DNA of 64,000 nucleotides from Mytilus edulis (lineage: Eukaryota > Mollusca > Bivalvia > Mytilida > Mytilidae): assembly GCF_963676685.1 (NCBI RefSeq), contig NC_092346.1, positions 95,779,917 through 95,843,916 on the forward strand. The letters run 5' to 3'. Positions 1 through 38,464 of the stretch are shown piece by piece; position 1 is the first letter of the stretch; each line of letters begins with the position of its first letter. The notes below the pieces were generated by a model. It was not told where the DNA came from and searched no databases. It saw only the letters and a list, made by a program, of their open reading frames with translations. A program made the translations under genes and the position numbers.

Positions 1-2374
1 TCACACTTTGATGACAAATGAAATTTTTGGACATGACGTTTTTGAAGAACATCAGAACGAAATCAATCATTCCCCAAGTATTGACCATCAATTGCTAACG
101 AAAGCTTGTGAAATATACGAACACTTACAGGAAGAGAAAATCTCTTTACAAGATGCACTTGAGAGTCAAACTTTACAAGCCATACAAGAACTGCTACAAA
201 AGAAAAACAATCCAGGACATCAAAACTTTGGCTGTCCTTTCTAGACATGGTGGCCATTTTAAAACGTTTCCTAATTGCAAAAAGGACAGGAGATTGGCTT
301 CTACATTTATCAACACTGAAGGAAATGCTACCATATTTGGCAGCTTCAGGCCACAATCTGTACACCAAATCTGCATATTTTTACCTCTCTCAGATGCAAA
401 ATCTAGAAAATGACCATCCAGATATCCATGATCATTTTATGAATGGTAAACATGTTGTTCGAAGAAGTGACCGATTTTGGGCTGGCTTGTCCACAGATTT
501 GGTGATAGAACAAGTGCTAATGAGAGGCGTAAAGTCAACCGGAGGATTAACTAGAGGCAGAGGTATGGGAGAAGTCCAAAGAACACTATGGCTCTTGTCT
601 ATACCATCTTTAGCCGAATACAACCATGCCATGCAGGAGTTAACTGGCACGGGATATAAAACTAGTGACCAGCACATTGAAAACAGCAAAAGTAGAATGG
701 AAAGAGATAACAAAGATTCAAATCTGCTCACTGAATTCTTGACAGAGCGAAATCCTTTCACAAATGACAAGACACTAAGAAACATCGAAACTGGAATGGT
801 AGCGGATAGCGATGCCAATGCAGATGAAGCAAAACTAGTTGGCAAAAAATTATAGAGTCTATAGCTGGAAATCTTATTTCGGAAATTTCATTTAAAAAGA
901 AAGACCAAATTGTTGACTTGACGCTAAACGACCATCAGGCTCAAATATCTCTCAACAGCCACAAGTCGATCCTCAGCTAATGTTTCAGCGACTAACAGCA
1001 GTAGGACAAGACTCACTAAACAATACAGCAGAACTGCTTGAATACGAACTTTCAAGTTTTCCATCTTCTTTGTTTGAGGCTAATGGTCTCCCAAAGCAAG
1101 CAGCAAAAGCAACACTTGCAGATGCTATTTGGAACATGGGTGACTGTCAAGCTCAAGAACTACCAGAAACCAATATTGTTCATGTCATTGACGGAGAATC
1201 TCTATTATATAGAATACCGTGGATTAAAGGTCAGACATTTTCTCAAATTAGTATAAAGTACATAGATCATATCAGAAAACGATTTTCCAACCCAACGGTA
1301 GTCATGAATGGCTATAATAGTTCATCAACAAAAGACATCACTCACTTGAGAAGAAGCAAAGGAAAACAATCAAACACAATCACATTCACAAGAGACATGC
1401 CACTACGAGTTAAGAAAGAAACATTTCTCTTAAACCAATCTAACAAACAAAGATTTGTTGAAATGCTGATTGATACATTTCAAGAACATAGCATCGAGGC
1501 TATAAAAGTCAAGGAAGATGAAGATTTACTTATAGTTAAGACAGCTGTAGAAAAATCAAACAGACAAGAAGTTGTGATATACGGAGAAGACACTAACTTG
1601 TTGATACTAATTTGTCATCTTGCAGAAAAAAATTCTCATTGCATATTCTTTACCACTGACAAGCAAAGTGCGATGAAAAATTAAAAGATTTGGAATATAC
1701 AAAAAACACAACAAGTTCTTGGTGAAGATGTATGCCATCAACTACCGTTTGTTCATGTCATTACTGGTTGTGACACGACAAGCCGATTGCATGGAATAGG
1801 TAAACCGGTCGTATTGAAGAAAATAAAATCCGACCATCATCTTCGTACTCAAGGGGAAGTTTTTCTAATGGAGTCAATGGGAATAGATGACGTTTGCAAA
1901 GCTGGTGAAGAAGTACTAGTAAACCTGTATGGCGGCATGCCCTTAGAAGGACTTGACATACTTCGTTGGAGAAAGTTCACCACCAAAACGATGGCACTAA
2001 GTAGATCATCTATAGTGCAAGTTCAGACTCTCCCACCAACTTCTGATGCTGCAAAGTTTCATTCGATGCGAGTTTATCTTCAGTGTCAATACTGGAGGGG
2101 GAAAACCGCTGAGGAAATTGACCCCCTGCAATGGGGTTGGACTTTGAAAAATGAAAAACTCTTTCCAATTGAAATGACAAAGCAGCCAGCACCTGAATTC
2201 CTCTTGAAGATAATTCACTGCAATTGCAAGACTGATTGTGACAACCGTAGATGTAGCTGCCGCAAGAATGGCATTCCTTGCTGCAGTGGTTGTGGGGAGT
2301 GCAGGGGAATAAATTGTTCAAATTCCAAATTCGAACTAGAGGAACTTGATGTTGAAGAAAATGAGGACACTTGA
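1..2374 (+). pseudogene. Broken copy of a multi-copy invertebrate gene: PIN/FEN-like core plus CXC zinc cluster
   Basis: One protein is spread over frames 2, 1, 3 and 2, so this is a decayed copy. Open segments: 8-~200 (frame 2), ~202-855 (frame 1), ~849-950 (frame 3), ~950-1681 (frame 2), and 1685-2374 (frame 2, same frame, after a TAA at 1682-1684). Frameshifts lie in A-rich or CT-dinucleotide tracts near 200, 848 and 950. The first part resembles the widespread invertebrate 'LTRGRGMGEVQRTLWLLS' proteins. The middle part (VIDGESLL..., then EDEDLLIV and YGEDTNLLILICHLA) has the acidic spacing of PIN/FEN-type nuclease folds. The end (2212-2330) has about a dozen cysteines in the CNCKTDC / CSCRKNG / GCGECRG pattern of tesmin/TSO1-like CXC domains, which bind zinc and DNA in characterised members. 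The N-terminus lies left of the window. Such genes occur in many copies and may be transposon cargo (inference). Function unknown. Confidence 0.7.
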
Positions 2375-4035
2375 CTATATAATTTTCTGTTGTTGCTAAA
2401 TTTGATAAATAGTTGACTAATAATAAGGCAATCACTAAACTATTCTTGGTAAAATAAAAATAAAAAATGATTTTTCAACAATTTTTTTTTTCGATTACCA
2501 AATCAATCAAAAACATTATATATTGTTACACACAACTAACAGACTTTGATAGTAGATAAAGAGATATGATGTGCTTAATACAGTTTTAAAAGTTTAATCA
2601 TGGTTAAATATGACAAAAAGTAGGATTCGACTTTCAAACGAAAAAACAATTCCCGGTTTTAGCTGTTTTTATGATGTTTTTCACTATAATAATGATAATA
2701 TATAAACAAATTGTTTGTAGATAAATGTCTTACTATCTTTAAATAATTCATTCATGAAGATTATGCATTCTAGAGAAAAAAGAATCGGTATTATAAAAAA
2801 AACCATGATTTTTAGAGTTTTCCCAATTTTCCGCAGTTTTACTTTCAAAATCTCATTTTTTACCCCAAATTGACCCTTTTCCGCAAAACATATTTTTTAT
2901 ATTTTTAGTATATGATGTATATGTATATAAACTTCGGTTTTTACCATTAAAATGATTTGTTGCAATTAGTTTGAGGTTGACCCTTATTTAGAACAGATTG
3001 ACTAGACTATAGTAGTAGTCTTATTATATAGGTATATGAGTTACTTCCCCTACATTTGTTGAAAATATTATCTCATATCCGAAATAAGTCAATTGTTAAA
3101 ATATAATATCGATTTAAATGTATTGATGAAAAATTAGTGGACGCATCCCCATGAACATAAAATATTTACCATTATTCGCTAGAGATTGCCGTTTTTATAC
3201 AGATGTTAATTTTTAACATGCCGTTTTGAAGAAATAGTAAAACATTGATAGGAAATTCAAAATGCTAATGTAAACTAAGTTCAGATCAAAATGGCCGTTT
3301 CAGACTTAAACTAGTTTACTAGTACACTTTGGCAGCTCGCTAAGAGCTTAAATTATTTGATTACAGGATTAACGATATCATAATCATCGTGCCGTCAAAT
3401 TTATGCGATGATATTTTTAGTAAGCATACAATCACTTAATCGTCTTAAATTTTGAATTAAAAAAAAATACCCCCAAAAAACTTTATTTTACGAATAGGTT
3501 GCACACTGATGTGGATGATAATTCTTTTTTTTCAATCAGTCAAGCTTACTGTATACAAAATCTCAAAAACTTGCAGTACAGACTGGGTGTTCGACAGAAA
3601 AACTTACATCGCTATATCTGTATAGTAATTTGCTGATTGGACTGTCCGTACAGGTCTCTACCTAAAAAATATATATTTTTATTTTTACTTGTATGAAAAA
3701 AAACTTTTTTCCGGAGATACAAAACAGTATCAATCTACGCAAGTTTCTAACATTATATTATGGATAAATGAAATCTTAATTATAAGTAATTCAAGAATAA
3801 GTCTATCCATACAAATACAACTAAAGTTGAGAGTCATATAAACCATCTAACGAGCTTTTCAAAGTATACCTTCAGATGTATTATTATTTCTGTCTTTAAT
3901 GGAAACTCGTGTCTTTTTCTTTCCCTCTTCTTGTTACCGGGACTTAGCAGGATATGTAAGTAAACCGACATTTTTGAAAATATAATATCATGTCGTCAGT
4001 ATTTCTTAGTAGGCGTTTGGATATACAGACTTAAT
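2375..4035. other. AT-rich intergenic DNA, no gene seen
   Basis: Long A/T runs and no open frame with recognisable protein similarity on either strand. Confidence 0.6.
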
Positions 4036-4039
4036 TGGT

Positions 4040-4642
4040 GGCCATCATATATAGATATAAGAAAATGTGGTATGAGTGCCAATGAGTCAACTCTCCATCA
4101 TAGTCACAATTTGTAAAAGTAAACCATTATAGGTCAAAGTACGGTATTCAACACGGAGCATTGGCTCACACCGAACAACAAGCTATAATGGGCCCCAAAA
4201 AATGACTAGTTTAAAACAATTTAAAGGGGAATCATACCATGTTTTCTGTATTTCTTACGTATTATTTTTGCCCCGTTCATATTATAAATGTTTTTGGTTG
4301 TTATTTCTGAATATTCTACCTGTATTGAGTAGTTTCTAAAACCATCGGTACCTGTGATATTCTTTTTTCTATGACTGAAGACCATATTTGCCATTGGAAG
4401 CTGTTGTCATGGTGGTCTGTTTTATTTGTTTCACATGTTACAATACCTAATTGTTGTCCACATGTTTCATCTGGCAATGTTATGGAGCATCTGTAAATAA
4501 GGAAGTGTGTTGTGTAAAGCCGTTTTATGCAAATTTTAAACAAGAATTAATTAATCGAAGAAGGGTACTTTGTTATTTGGATGGAGAGTTGTCTCATTGG
4601 CACTCACACCACATCTTCCTATACATGGTATCTATAGATTGA
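4040..4642. repeat. Mussel dispersed repeat with inverted ends
   Basis: About 4045-4104 (gtgccaatgagtcaactctcca) and the reverse complement of about 4576-4640 match closely, so the piece looks like one element with roughly 60-bp inverted ends around 470 bp. The left part continues with the 'gtcaaagtacgg...ttggctcacaccgaacaacaagct' sequence. Another copy lies in reverse orientation at 19478-19652. Confidence 0.55.
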
Positions 4643-5419
4643 ATTTTTACTATCAATCGCATGCCTGGTACGCTATTGCAGTCATCATGCCTGGGAAGCA
4701 GGTAGTATTGTATGGTACTTGACTAATGAAGATTTTTTTCCCAAATGTACATGTAGTGATTATATTGATGAAGAACGACAGTAAAATTGCTGATACTGTT
4801 TCTGTGTGTTGTAAAGTGCGTGTAGGATTTGAGACATACATTTTTAGTTATCAAAAGATCTTTTTCTATTTTTTACGTAATTTACATAGTTTAAACGTAC
4901 AAAATTAAAAAAAATTCAAGGAGACAATAACAAGAAAATGGATACGTTCCATCAAAAATCTAGCTGAAAACAAACCGACCGACAAATTTGTAAATCATCC
5001 AAGTATGCAATGGAATTGAGGAACACATCGTCAATGCATATACAAACATTACTGACAGTAGGGTTTTTTTTTGGTTCATTTCGTAGATTTAATTTTATTA
5101 TAACATTACAACATGTAAATAATATGCGTAAAGTGCAACCAGGGAAAAATATATATTATTTGGTAGTTCAGCCATTTTGTTAAAGATTGCTTACACGAAA
5201 TCTTTAGTGGTAACGTTTTTTACTTGAACTGTCGGTGTTGGGTTCGTAGCAATTGTAACATGATATGGCATCATTTTCGATGTCTTTCTTTTCTCCTTGT
5301 AGAAAAAGTGATGTTTGTTTTTTGGATACATCTGTTAAAATAAGTAAGTACATTCAGAAAAAAAAGCTGTTTGATCAAGTCGTTGATATTTTAGATAGTT
5401 TTACCTGAAGTTAACAGTA

Positions 5420-6215
5420 TCCTTTAACTTTACTTTCCGCTATATAGATGAGGTTCTCTCACTAAATTATTCAAAATGTGGTGACTATGTTAAACGCATC
5501 TATCACATCGATAGGATATAAAGGATACAACAAATTCAGTAAAGTCTGCCTCATATGTTGACTTACATCTAGAAATTGACAATGAAGGTCGGTAGAAAAA
5601 CAAAACTTTTCGACAAAAGAGAATATTTCAGCTTCTTTAATTGGGAACTTTCGAATTCTATGTTGCAACATTCCAGCAGCGCCTGCGTACGGAGTATATA
5701 TTTCCCAATTGATACTATATTCCCGGGCTTGTATTTCCTATCATGATTTCCTTGATAGAGGGTTGCTGCTCACAAAGAAGCTATCAAAACAAGAGTTCCA
5801 AACGGTGAAGTTGAAATCATCCTTTCCTAAATTTTATGGACGCCATTACGAGTTGGTTGACCGTTTTGGAATATCCGTTTCACAGATGATTGTGGGTATG
5901 TTCATTATGTCGTAACTACCATCCTGTTCCCTTTTCACGAATATGACCCACCTAATTACACTTAATATCGGGTTTGTTCTAACATGAGCAACACGACGGG
6001 TGCCACATGTGGAGCAGGATCTGCCTGCCCTTCAAATGCCACCTGACATTACCCCCCAGTTTTTGGTGGGGTTCGATTTGCTTAGTCTTTATTTTTCTAT
6101 GTTGTATATTTTGTACTGTTAATTGTCTATCTTTTCTTTTTTAGCCAAGGCGTTGTCAGGTTATTTTCGACTTATGGTTTTGAAATTCCCTCTGGTATCT
6201 TTCGTCACTCTTTTA
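5420..6215 (+). pseudogene. Reverse transcriptase 3' relic (Penelope-like?) with its 3' tail
   Basis: From 5423 the translation reads FNFTFRYIDEVLS, the catalytic palm motif of the same reverse transcriptase as at 37170 and 39420, but with E for the second aspartate of the usual YIDD box. Frame breaks and stops follow near 5519-5700. An open piece at 5709-5915 carries the C-terminal RACISYHDFLDRGLLLTKKL and KFYGRHYELVDRFGIS blocks. The noncoding tail to about 6215 matches the tail of the minus-strand copy (38465-38760), including 'cacatgtggagcaggatctgc', so this is a retroelement 3' end. The Penelope-like assignment rests on general motif style only. Confidence 0.65.
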
Positions 6216-6281
6216 CATTGTGTCCTGCTGGTGCTCAGTTTTATAGATACCTATACAGCATTCGTTTAAACTCATCAATGA

Positions 6282-6475
6282 AGACGGGCGGGCCTATGTA
6301 GCTGCATCATTAGCCTGTAAACACTTAAGGTTGTGAGTTCGAATCCTGCTCGTGGCAGATGCGCCCCAATCTAATTGACTATGTATGGCAGTTTTCCTAC
6401 CTAAGGTCAGTGGTTCTCCTTCAGAACCACGGCTTCCCTCATTAATAAAAACTAGCCGCCAAGAAATATTTAAGG
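6282..6475 (+). repeat. tRNA-derived SINE
   Basis: A tRNA-like head has a B-box-type GAGTTCGAATCC at about 6336-6347 preceded by a weak A-box region. The conserved body follows with 'ctacctaaggtcagtggttc' and 'aataaaaactagccgcc'. I recognise this body from bivalve SINEs. The head is diverged, so it is not called as a functional tRNA gene. Confidence 0.6.
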
Positions 6476-6479
6476 GGGT

Positions 6480-7435
6480 AATCAGCTAATTATAATTCGA
6501 AAGTAGAACAAAAACAGAAGAGCACCATGTCAAAGAGATAAAACGAAAGATGACAAAATACAAAGACCAATCCAAAAAACACTGCAATAAGAAAGCTAAA
6601 GATAGAGATTCCCTAATATCCTGTTGACATCATATATTTCAGACAAGATACTTTTTTGTTGTTAGAACGACAAACTATGTTGCAATACATGTAATATGTA
6701 ATAATATCAATTGAGATAACAAACACATTGTCATGACATACAACATGTAATTAGTTATAACCGCACTACATCTTTAATACGACTTTAAAAAGTACCAATT
6801 ACGAAAAATTATGTTGAAATATAGACTGATAAGATCGTGTAGATGCTTATTTTAGGTTTTAATATACATTTTGTACTCTGGCATCGAAATAACGATGTTT
6901 TGCTTCTTTTGTATGTTCGTACTGTCACTGAAGCTCATTTTACACGTAAAATAAGAAAATAAAAGAAATAAATACTTGTATCTGTAATAATCCGGTACAG
7001 ACTAAATCTACTTCTATAGTGAATAATGAAGAGTTTCCTGTTTTATGTGTTTTCTTTTGAAGTTGACCAGTCCATTGACTGTCTCTATAAGCCATGTCAC
7101 CAATAATAACATATCTATCATGTTCCTTCCTACACCGTATCGCACTCAACTCGTCTGATTCAGAACTGAAATACAGAATGAATGTACAGACAAAATGGAA
7201 AAAATAATAGGATATACATTACTATACTCAATATTTTCAAAAGATATTTTGTCACTAATTTTATTTTAAATTTACTAGAATATGTACTATTCGCTGTCAT
7301 ATTCCAAAATTGAGATAACTGTGCAAAAACCTTTCGAGTAATCTTTGTTATTAATAATATTAATTATTAGTGTTTACTGCGTAGATAAAATTCACTTGGT
7401 ATTTGATGTCTACGCCGTGTAGATAAACAGTCCTT
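6480..7435. other. AT-rich intergenic DNA, no gene seen
   Basis: Only short spurious open frames and no repeat that I recognise. Confidence 0.5.
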
Positions 7436-7439
7436 AAAT

Positions 7440-7820
7440 TAATTGAGGTATATACTGTAAAATTGGGAATGGTAATGGGGAATGTTTCAAAAGAGACAAC
7501 AACCCGACCAAAGAATAGAAGTCCACTCATGGGTCTTCGACACAGGGAGAAAATGATCGCACCCGGAGGTGGAATACAGCTGGCCCCATAACAAAACATG
7601 TACTAGTTCAATGAAAATGGACGTCATTCAAAACTAAACATATGAATTACAAAGCTCCAAAACATATAAATGAAATTAAATTTGAAAAAAAAACATACAA
7701 ACGTACAAATATAAAAAAAGAGATGTGGTATGATTGCCAATGAGACAACTATCTATCACAAGAGGCCATTGGCCATTTGTGCATATAAAGTCCAATTTTG
7801 GTATTTGCAGTGTATGTTGT
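7440..7820 (+). repeat. Fragments of mussel dispersed repeats
   Basis: 7470-7585 (aagagacaacaacccgacc, ctcatgggtcttcgacac) and 7720-7790 (gatgtggtatgattgccaat, gagacaactatctatcac) are fragments of the high-copy families seen elsewhere in this window. Confidence 0.5.
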
Positions 7821-8024
7821 ATTGAGGTCTATGTTTCGATGGGCATATCAGTAGTCATTGAATATCACGTTTTTTTTTCTTTTCTCAAAGTGAACGTGTC
7901 TCATTGTTGATAAAGATAAAAATCCGTCAATAAAAGCACGATCTTCCTTCCATATACAGGATTTACCATCATTGATTGGATTGTTGTCACATTTAAATAA
8001 TATATACCTTATACACTTTTTTCC

Positions 8025-8275
8025 AATATAAAAAAAGAAGATGTTGTATTATTGCCAATGAGACAACTCTCCACAAGAGACCAAATAACACAGAAATTAA
8101 CAACCACCGTACGGCCTTCAACGATGAGCAAAGCCCATACCGCATCGTCATATAAAAGTCCCCGAAATGACAATTTAAAACAATTCAAACGAGAAAAATA
8201 ACGGCCTAATGTATGTACAAAAAATGAACGAAAAACAAATATGTAACACATTAACAAACGACAATACCAAGGTCA
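8025..8275 (+). repeat. Mussel dispersed repeat ('gccaatgagacaactctcca' family)
   Basis: Runs from 'aagatgttgtattattgcca' through 'ccgtacggccttcaacgatg' to 'aacgaaaaacaaatatgtaa'. A second, longer copy in the same orientation lies at 15140-15425, which establishes it as a repeat. Confidence 0.65.
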
Positions 8276-8279
8276 TTAG

Positions 8280-10020
8280 TATTACAAAAAATATTTATCG
8301 GGTCTGTTTTAAATTAACATTTCCCGAATTATTTTTCCTTGTTCCCTTTATTGTACAAATAGATGATTGATAATGTATACACCCTACCTTGAGCAACAGT
8401 GCTTAATATCTGTGGAACACACATTGTTTTCATTATTTAGCACTGAAGCAGTATCTTCAGGATTAAGGAATTGCCAACTTTTACATCTTAAAAAAAAATG
8501 TATAAAAATAAAAGTCATATAATAATCCATTAGTTTAACTGAAAAAGATTTATCATTTGAATAATCATAGTTCATCTTTAATCTATAATTGTCGGGATAA
8601 ATATAGATAATTTGGTCAACTCATGGTCATAATGTGATGTTGTATTTTGAACTTAAATGCATTACATGTATTATCTACGGGGAAATATTTAAAAAGTATG
8701 TTTAAGAGTGCAAACGTTTATTTAAAAACTAGATGCTGCTTTTTAAAAATATGTACAGACATGAATATTGCATTTTATTCGGAAATGATATTTAATTTTG
8801 GAATGACCAAAACCTTTGGAAAACTTCATACAGGACGATTTTTGACTTATTGACCGTTGCGTCGGTCAAGAAATACCAACTATTCTATAAGTGAAATATT
8901 TTATTGTTGAACTAACTGAAGTATTTCAAAGTAACGTGTTCATACTTGATATTTCTTGACCATTGCAAGTGATCCTTAAAGCATTAATTTATGTAGAACT
9001 CGAGGACAGCAATGAGTTCTGCCTCAAATTTACACTTGAAACTTTAGTTGTTAAAATCTATATTCATGATTCATGGTCTCTAATTTTTCAATAAAATCGA
9101 CATAGTATAAACGCGGACCGCGAAGAGGACCCCAAAATGACCTGCTACGCAATAAGAAATATCGCTTGTTCAACACGGCATCGGCACACAGGAGACTTTA
9201 TTTGTACAAGTACAAAAAAAGTAAAAATTTATTTGTGTACCTGTTATTTGTACAATAGTTGCCTGGCTGATAAATATTTTGTCGTTGGTGGTCTATATTA
9301 GAATATATGTTTGTTTGTTTTATATTAAACTATTTTATAATATATTTCCCATTTTACTTCGAAACGATCAGCACGGTTGGTATTTACCCTGTTAGATTGC
9401 ACCTTTCCATTTTACTACTTATAGTATAACTAAACCTCAAATTAATAAAGAAACTGCACAAACAAATGAAGAATGAAATATAAATTGTGTCGTTTTACAA
9501 AAAAATTACACAAATACACTCAAAAACTGACGTAAACTTCTGATACTACGATGCACTCAATATACCCTTTTAAAACGTTTAACTTATTTTATCTACATAT
9601 TTTCTTATTGTTTAAACTTCCGTTATATTTTTTTTAACCCGACCCTACAGTCACTGACAATCAGATGATTTCCCCCATGGGAAGTAATCATTGTATCTTT
9701 GTCTTATGTAATAACTTATGTACTACAGATACCTTTCTCCCTATTAACACAAGTATTTAAAGTCTCTAAATCTTGATATATGACTTGTAGTACTAGCATG
9801 TATAGTATATACAAACAGCTATGTTTAGGCTCTTTATGGGAGTGTTTTACACAGTTTGGGTCAGTGATATACACACATGTTAAACTGAATACATTTCTAA
9901 CTTAGGACTAAGGATCATCTAAGTTAATTTTAAGGATATTTTTTCAAATGAGAAATGTAACACTTTGAACGTATAGTATGCGTTTATAATGTAATTGCAC
10001 CTTTCTACGCTACCCTCAAT
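8280..10020. other. Intergenic DNA upstream of the alpha-glucosidase gene
   Basis: No gene or recognised repeat seen. Any distal regulatory elements of the downstream gene would lie here but are not identifiable by eye. Confidence 0.45.
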
Positions 10021-10023
10021 ATC

Positions 10024-10031
10024 TATAAAAA
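10024..10031 (+). promoter_or_regulatory. Possible TATA box of the GH31 gene
   Basis: TATAAAAA, 157 bases upstream of the start codon. A transcription start about 25-30 bases downstream would give a 5' UTR near 130 bases. In such AT-rich DNA this match may be chance. Confidence 0.3.
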
Positions 10032-10187
10032 TCTATGTGGTTTTAGAAAACAGCTAGTTTTGTATACATCCTGCTGAAAGTTGTAAACTGTGTAAACTTG
10101 ACCGTGTATTATCACTTGTTTGTCGTTCTCTATCCGAGCAAAACATAACTGCTGCGTAATTTACATTCACCTTTACCTGGAAGAAAA

Positions 10188-36455
<26,268 letters not shown>

Positions 36456-36613
36456 GATTTATGAAAAGAGAATGTGAACTTGTTACAATTTAGTGTGTTC
36501 ATTTTAAACATTGTATAGCATACTATAATAGTATTTTAGAAGAAATACCAATTTGATTTTTACTTATAGAGCTTTATATATATATATATGATCATTTTAT
36601 ATAGTATTTGAAT

Positions 36614-36619
36614 AATAAA
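36614..36619 (+). terminator. Polyadenylation signal of the GH31 gene
   Basis: AATAAA 159 bases after the stop codon, following a TA-rich stretch. Confidence 0.5.
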
Positions 36620-37165
36620 ATATATCATAATATTTGCAGTTGGTGTTTAACCATCCCCAATCTAATGTCAAAGATGAATATGATAACATTAACCGTAACA
36701 ATAATAACAAGTAACAAAAATACCGAACTTGACGGGAAATTGAAAACGGAAAGTCCTTAACAAAATAGCAAACTCAAAAGCTAAAACAAACCTAAAGAAT
36801 GAAAAACAACTGTCTTATTCCGGACTTGGTATAAAAATTACCTGATTCAGAACCAGATAAGTATTTCAAAAATGTATGGGTGTTCAGTGATGTTCGAGGC
36901 CAACATATATTGAAATCCAGTACCTTATATTCGTTGAAAAGCTGATAAAACCACAAACTGTCAAAATTAAACCCATCTATAATTTGCGTCATGCAAAAGC
37001 AACAGAAGTTTACCAGATTCATGGTTGGTGCGCTGATTGTACAATTACGCTTGGAATAAAATAAAGATATTTAGACACATCCGTATTGTTTTTCTTTTTA
37101 CAATGTTTTCTCTCCTTAAAAGAGATCAGTTTCAGTTTTTGTCTTTTTTTGTCTATGTTACCAAA
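36620..37165. other. Intergenic DNA after the GH31 gene
   Basis: Apart from a copy of the 'gacttggta' dispersed repeat at about 36725-36845, nothing recognisable. Confidence 0.4.
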
Positions 37166-37169
37166 AATT

Positions 37170-38400
37170 ACTATTCTTTCTACAGTTAAAGATGGGCTTC
37201 AAAAATAGTGTGAGGAGATATATTCTACCAGTGGTGTTAACCAGATGTGGATTCTCAAAATTTCGAAAGATCTACTGCTTAACCTTCGATCACAATCTTT
37301 GCAATTTTGCAGCAACATAAAAACTTTTGATTTTTCTACGCTATATACTACTATTCCCCATGCTCAGTTGAAAGATCGACTTCACCATCTCATAAAACAG
37401 AGCTTTTTCTATAAACATGGGAATCGTAGATACAAATTTCTTGTTTTGGGTTACAATAATTCATATTTTGTGAAGAATCACACTGAATCTTCCAGAAAAT
37501 ATACTGAAGATGATATTATCAAAATGCTGGACTTTTTGATCGACAATATATTTGTTGAGTTTGGAGGATTTATATTTCAACAGACAGTCGGTATTCCAAT
37601 GGGTACTAATCATTTTGCTAATTGTGCACCCCTGCTGGCTGATTTGTTTTTGTACTCGTATGAAGCAGAATTCATTCAGAACCTTCTAAAAGACAAAAAG
37701 AAAAAGCACCTTGCGAAATTCTTTAATTTTACTTTCCGATATATTGATGATGTTCTATCACTGAATAACCCATATTTCAGTCATATATCCCAGTGAACTT
37801 GAAATTAAGGATACTACTGATACTAGAAGGACTGCTTCATACCTTGATCTTTTCCTCAATATTGACGAATACACGAAAATCTATGATTTCAACTTCCCAA
37901 TTATCAATTTCCCATTTCTCAGCAGTAACATGGCCCTTCGTATGGTGTTTACATATCACAATTGAGACGTTATTCTCGTGCTTGTTCACACTATACGGAC
38001 TTTATATACAGGAGTGTGCTCCTTACGCTGAAACTGCTCCAACAAAGTTATGAGGAGGACAGATTAAAATTGACACTCCGTAAATTTTATGGACACCATC
38101 ACGAATTTGTGGATCCATACGATGTATCTTTGACCAAACTAGCTAAGGACATGTTTACCACATGGTAGATTGTTGTTTGCAATCAATATGTCGTCTAATC
38201 TTTTAATTACCTAACGTGACTTATTCCCGATTGTGACTGTTTTGCTGAGTGTAAATTCGCATTACTATAAGACGTGTTACGGTACTTGTCTATCCCAAAT
38301 TCATGTATTTAGTTTAAATGTTTAATGTTATATTTGTAATTCTCATCGGATTTTGTCAAAGGTGTTGACTTTTTTTCTATTATATTTATGTGTTATGGTA
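37170..38400 (+). pseudogene. Reverse transcriptase relic (Penelope-like?), plus strand
   Basis: Similarity begins near 37180, with a stop (TAG at 37208). The open part 37245-37796 contains FDFSTLYTTIPHAQLKDRL, GYNNSYFVKNH, the IPMGTN box and FRYIDDVLSLNN, so the palm motifs are intact, but four extra residues (HFAN) sit inside the usual IPMGTN-CAPLLADLF. A frameshift after 37790 and further breaks follow. The C-terminal blocks (RACSHYTDFIYRSVLLT, LRKFYGHHHEFVDPYDVS) reappear in the frame ending 38168. The tail 38228-38340 matches 40300-40420. A dead retroelement copy. Confidence 0.75.
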
Positions 38401-38464
38401 AAGAAAATTAATCACCGCATTCATTTATTAGATTTCATTTTGTTCAACGTAATCAGTACGATAT

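Noticed and set aside
6300-6360. tRNA gene
   Set aside because: B-box present, but no full cloverleaf with paired acceptor stem; followed by a SINE body.
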